A stretch of 64,000 nucleotides of DNA from CADEDH01 sp039201605 (GTDB lineage: Bacteria; Actinomycetota; Acidimicrobiia; Acidimicrobiales; SZUA-35), in assembly GCA_039201605.1 (NCBI GenBank), contig JBCCRO010000024.1, positions 25,457 through 89,456 of the forward strand, read 5' to 3'. A program made the translations under genes and the position numbers. Shown here one piece after another: positions 61,095 through 64,000 of the stretch. Every line of letters starts with the position of its first letter. The stretch's first letter is position 1. The notes under the pieces are model-generated. The model did no database searches. It saw only the letters and a program-made list of their open reading frames with translations, and was not told where the DNA came from.

Positions 61095-61940
61095 CTAGGC
61101 GGCTTTACGTGTTCCTGCGTACCAGAACGGGAGGGCGACCAGCAGTGCACCGCCCAGGATGTTGCCGATGGCTGCGGGCAGGATCGCCCACCACAGGCCG
61201 GTTCCCCATCCCGGACCAGCGCCGGTCGGGCCGACGAGGGAGTAGAAGCCCATGTTGGCCGGGCTGTGCAGAAAGCCGGTGGCCACAAAGGCGACCACGA
61301 CGAGGAAGACCGGAATGTAGCGACCGATGATGGTGCGGCCCATCACCGAGAGGAAGGCGGCCATGCCGACGAGCCAGTTGCCGAGCATGCCCGAGACCAC
61401 GGCCCGGCCCCAGCCCTCCAGTCCCCCGACCTCCTGGAACCGGGCCTTCTTCTCGGCGATGTCGACCAGGGTCTCGAGGTCGGTCGGGCTGAAGTCGTGG
61501 GCGACGTTGATCAGCTGACCGAGTAGGAACGCACCGGCCAGATTGCCGAGCGCCGCAACCACCCAAAGGCGAAGCACCAGGTGACGGATGTCGGTCGCTC
61601 GCCGGCTGAGCATCGTTGCCGGGATCTCGACGTTCACCTCGGTGAACAGCAACCCGCCCGAGAGGATGACGACGAAGAAACCGACGGAGAAGCCGAAACC
61701 CTCGAGTAGGCGGCGCACGCCCTCAGTCTCGACGTCGGCCACGAGGAGCGTCGCCAGCATGGCGCCGGCGGTGATGAACGCCCCGGCGAGCATCGACAGC
61801 ACGAGGACCTTGCCCAACGGCAAGGTCCTCGCCCGCCGGGCGCCGGCCTCGCTCAACTCGACAAGGACGACATCGGCCTCGAGGTATTGGTTCGGCGGTT
61901 GCTCGTCGAGCGATGCGTCACCGCCGGCACCTGCGCTCAC
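61095..61940 (-). CDS. Formate/nitrite transporter family (FNT) channel
   Basis: 281 residues. Six transmembrane segments follow a charged N-terminus of about 50 residues. GKVLVLSMLAGAFITAGAM is the family's first helix; LSGGLLFTEVN and GNLAGAFLLGQLI mark the pore; GNWLVGMAAFL and GFLHSPANM are typical later motifs. Members carry formate, nitrite, bicarbonate or hydrosulfide. The ATG overlaps the stop of the alpha/beta hydrolase gene (ATGA), an unusual partner. The substrate is unknown. Confidence 0.88.
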   Translation of the reverse strand: MSAGAGGDASLDEQPPNQYLEADVVLVELSEAGARRARTLPLGKVLVLSMLAGAFITAGAMLATLLVADVETEGVRRLLEGFGFSVGFFVVILSGGLLFTEVNVEIPATMLSRRATDIRHLVLRLWVVAALGNLAGAFLLGQLINVAHDFSPTDLETLVDIAEKKARFQEVGGLEGWGRAVVSGMLGNWLVGMAAFLSVMGRTIIGRYIPVFLVVVAFVATGFLHSPANMGFYSLVGPTGAGPGWGTGLWWAILPAAIGNILGGALLVALPFWYAGTRKAA

Positions 61941-63007
61941 GACAGCGGTTCCGAGAGGAACGCCCGCATGGCAGCCTCGGTCTCTTCGATGGCCTCGAGC
62001 TGGAAGAAGTGGTTGCCGTCGACGAACTGAACCCGTCCGTTGGTGACGAAGTCCGGCGTGTTCTCGTACTCCTCGACGTGCTGACCAGGGTCGTTCTTCC
62101 CCTGGAGGAAGAGGACCGGCATCGTCATCTTGGCGAACAGCATGTTGTGTCGATCATCGAGCTCCTGCTGCATGCTGGTCTTGTCGAACTGCCGGGGTGA
62201 CGCCTCGGCGACACCGTTGAATTTGACCTCATGGTCAAGCCGGTCGAGAACCTCCTTGGTGATCCCTTCGACTCGGTAGCCACCCGCCGCGTACGCAACG
62301 CGAGGAAAGCCGGTCCACTTCATGAGCTTCGGGAACCAGGGCTGGGCGAAGATGTCGTGAGGTGGCTTGGGATCACCGTGGGGCTCGTTGGCGGACTGCT
62401 GCATCCGGACATAGCGCATCACGCGCTCTTCCATGCCGTCAACGTTGAGCAGGTGATCGGAGATGACCGATCCGCGGTCGTGACCGCCGAGGTTGAACTT
62501 GTCGATACCGATCGTGTCGAGCAGCTTGCCCAACGAGGCCGCAATGGCGGAGTAGCGATAGTCGAGGTCGAGGCGCTTGTCGCTCTGACCGTTGCCCAAG
62601 GTGTCCACGGCGATGCAGTAGAACTGGTCGGACAGGTCACGCATCTGGTTGTGGAACGTGTACCAGCTCTCGGGGAAGCCGTGGACGAGCACGAAGGGCT
62701 CGTTTCCCGGGTCTCCGGTGGTGACGAAGTGCCAGAGGATGCCGTCGGCGTCGGCATACCAGTGGGTGAACTCGACGCCGTCGATGATCTCGACCTCTCC
62801 GTGGGCGCTCTCTGCTCCCAGCGGGTACTCCGCGGGCTGCGGGTACCGCATGTCGGAGGTGATCGGCGCATCGTCGCTCACCCCTGCCTCATGAACGTTG
62901 GTGAGCGTCAGGTCCTCACGCGAGATGTACTCCCATCGCGGAAGTGTCGTCGGCGACAGCATCTTGATCAGCTTCAGAATCTCTTTGGGATCATTGGTGT
63001 TGCTCAT
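61937..63007 (-). CDS. Epoxide hydrolase/dehalogenase-like alpha/beta hydrolase
   Basis: 356 residues. HGFPESWYTFHNQM is the oxyanion segment of epoxide hydrolases, and the nucleophile is Asp177 in GGHDRGS. A catalytic His lies in VDGNHFFQLE near the C-terminus. An N-terminal extension of about 75 residues, not typical of the core, precedes the domain. Likely hydrolysis of an epoxide or a halogenated acid. It precedes the FNT channel in a coupled operon; the channel could carry an anion product. Start with an AGGAGA site upstream. Confidence 0.85.
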   Translation of the reverse strand: MSNTNDPKEILKLIKMLSPTTLPRWEYISREDLTLTNVHEAGVSDDAPITSDMRYPQPAEYPLGAESAHGEVEIIDGVEFTHWYADADGILWHFVTTGDPGNEPFVLVHGFPESWYTFHNQMRDLSDQFYCIAVDTLGNGQSDKRLDLDYRYSAIAASLGKLLDTIGIDKFNLGGHDRGSVISDHLLNVDGMEERVMRYVRMQQSANEPHGDPKPPHDIFAQPWFPKLMKWTGFPRVAYAAGGYRVEGITKEVLDRLDHEVKFNGVAEASPRQFDKTSMQQELDDRHNMLFAKMTMPVLFLQGKNDPGQHVEEYENTPDFVTNGRVQFVDGNHFFQLEAIEETEAAMRAFLSEPLS

Positions 63008-63164
63008 TGCATCTCCTGGGGGTGTCGTGGTGGGTCACCGCCTCGGGATGAGGACTCGAACCACCGGTCGAGGTGAGATGCCGCTGCGTGGAATCACAGC
63101 GACCACTGCAACGTAGAAAGCCTGATGGACGAGGCCCGCGCCATGGACGACAACAACCGAGCCG

Positions 63165-63425
63165 TTGATGCCAACCCGTCGGAGCGACGGTGCCTACCTG
63201 GCGAAGGCCGAGGTCGTCGACAACCTCCGCGGCCTTGGGACCGGCCAGCTGGATGACTCGATGAACGCACTGGTCCAGGCCGGCGTTCCGATCTACGTCT
63301 CCGGTATGTCGGCAAAGGGTCGAGGGGTGACCGACGGCGACCTCGAACGGCTGGGCGCAACGTTCGCCATGCCGGCCAAGCTCGTCGACCTCACCTTTGA
63401 GAACGAGCGCGTCCTGGTCTACTAG
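63165..63425 (+). pseudogene. DsrE-like protein, N-terminally truncated remnant
   Basis: 86 residues from an ATG at 63165. DGAYLAKAEVVDNLRGLGTG and VPIYVSGMSAKGRGVTDGDL match the C-terminal two thirds of DsrE/YchN-like sulfur-relay proteins, ending in VLVY as usual. The normal first 35 residues or so are absent, and the preceding bases encode no such strand in any frame I could read. It is probably a decayed copy or a short derivative. Confidence 0.55.
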
Positions 63426-64000
63426 CGGAACGGCGAAGCTCACTCGCACCGACACGACGAGCGTGCGGAGAAACGCTCACGCATCGACGGTGCGTGCCGA
63501 TCCCCACGATCCGGTGCCCGGGCACGAGCCTTTCCGCACCCCAGGGGCATGCACCACGCCGGTTCTCGATACGGCCCCCGGCGAGTGCGACGAGTCTTCG
63601 TGTGAGCTGCTCCGAGCGAAACGGCGTCGGCGCTCAGTCGCTGGATCCGAGCGCAATGATGTTGCCTGAGCAGGCCGCCCTAGAGAAGTCGTGTTCCCGA
63701 GCACCTCAGCCGCTCGGCATCGGTGCCGTTCTGCTGGGGTGCCTCGCTACCCATGATCCTCATGACATGCGAGCCGTCGAACGGGACAACGTCGCGAGCT
63801 CAAGGGCTGTCGGCCTACACCGGGATCTGGATGCGGTGGCCAACGGCCTCGAACCACTACGCCTGGCGATCTCGGCACTCCGGACCGGTGGCCTTCTGCC
63901 CGTATGCGATCTCCCCGGGTTGGTGATACTGCCGCGCACGAAGGTCTGCCACGACCACATGTGAAATGCGTCCACTGAGGTCTCGAAGCCGCAGCCGACG
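63426..64000. other. Unexplained 575-bp 3' end
   Basis: No gene could be supported. Several short frames exist on both strands without recognisable domains. On the minus strand, a frame open from the window edge to a TAG at 63857-63859 reads SHVVVADLRARQYHQPGEI and YGQKATGPECRDRQA. It looks protein-like and resumes as WFEAVGHRIQIPV after the stop. It may be the 3' end of a gene, or a remnant, extending beyond 64000. Confidence 0.35.

Noticed and set aside
63040..63080. tRNA-like T-arm (reverse strand contains ggttcgagtcc)
   Set aside because: The bases around the TTCGA do not form a T-stem, and no acceptor or anticodon arms could be folded.

Overview
The window is very GC-rich with strong G/C bias at third codon positions. 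It is densely packed on both strands, with many ATGA or TGATG start/stop overlaps. It carries an F420-dependent luciferase-like oxidoreductase, many SDRs, TetR regulators, acyl-CoA enzymes, an IrtAB-like exporter pair and a B12-dependent mutase. Together these point to a free-living actinobacterium, perhaps of the Acidimicrobiia; that placement is inference, because no rRNA or other phylogenetic marker is present. No rRNA, tRNA, CRISPR array, insertion sequence or prophage was recognised.

Layout. 1-5.7 kb: the 5' part of an SHMT-like gene, an SDR, an F420 oxidoreductase and membrane proteins (DUF418, DUF4386). 5.8-8.6 kb: a drug-type ABC-2 transporter with a WYL regulator, behind two palindromic operators. 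8.7-17.0 kb: a divergent locus. Leftward lies a NitT/TauT-type transporter (binding lipoprotein, ATPase, double-length permease) with a nucleobase-type deaminase. Rightward lie four translationally coupled non-haem Fe(II)/2-oxoglutarate oxygenase-like genes in an A-B-A-B order, where both B proteins lack the usual R-x-S arginine. 17.1-22.0 kb: a crotonase and an aromatic-type operon (VOC extradiol dioxygenase-like protein, atypical SDR, FAD hydroxylase) divergent from a TetR gene, with a clear operator between. 22.1-27.8 kb: an SGNH lipoprotein, a TetR gene, a long-chain-type acyl-CoA dehydrogenase, an SDR, an IMPase-like phosphatase and a small-molecule kinase.

28.0-34.0 kb: an operon of TetR, mutase B12 subunit, mutase catalytic subunit, MeaB-type GTPase, a 47-residue ORF and a thiolase, then a haloalkane dehalogenase. 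Specificity residues in the mutase match neither methylmalonyl-, isobutyryl- nor 2-hydroxyisobutyryl-CoA mutases. 34.1-38.0 kb: a truncated PhyH remnant, a nitroreductase/small protein/haem-type membrane protein cassette and a phenol-hydroxylase-like gene. 38.0-39.3 kb: a redoxin interrupted by an in-frame UGA exactly at the first position of its CxxC motif and followed by a bSECIS-like hairpin. This is a predicted selenoprotein.

39.4-49.4 kb: assorted small genes, two methyltransferases, and a sigma-factor-like/anti-sigma-like pair. 49.5-55.1 kb: a TetR gene divergent from a siderophore-binding lipoprotein and two ABC half-exporters (iron uptake). 55.2-64.0 kb: a frameshifted serpin, a dehydrogenase-sulfotransferase pair, a cold-shock protein with terminator, hypothetical proteins, a formate/nitrite-type transporter coupled to an epoxide-hydrolase-like enzyme, a truncated DsrE remnant and an unexplained 3' end.

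The most promising observations are the predicted selenoprotein, the A-B-A-B oxygenase/transporter/deaminase locus and the divergent acyl-CoA mutase operon.
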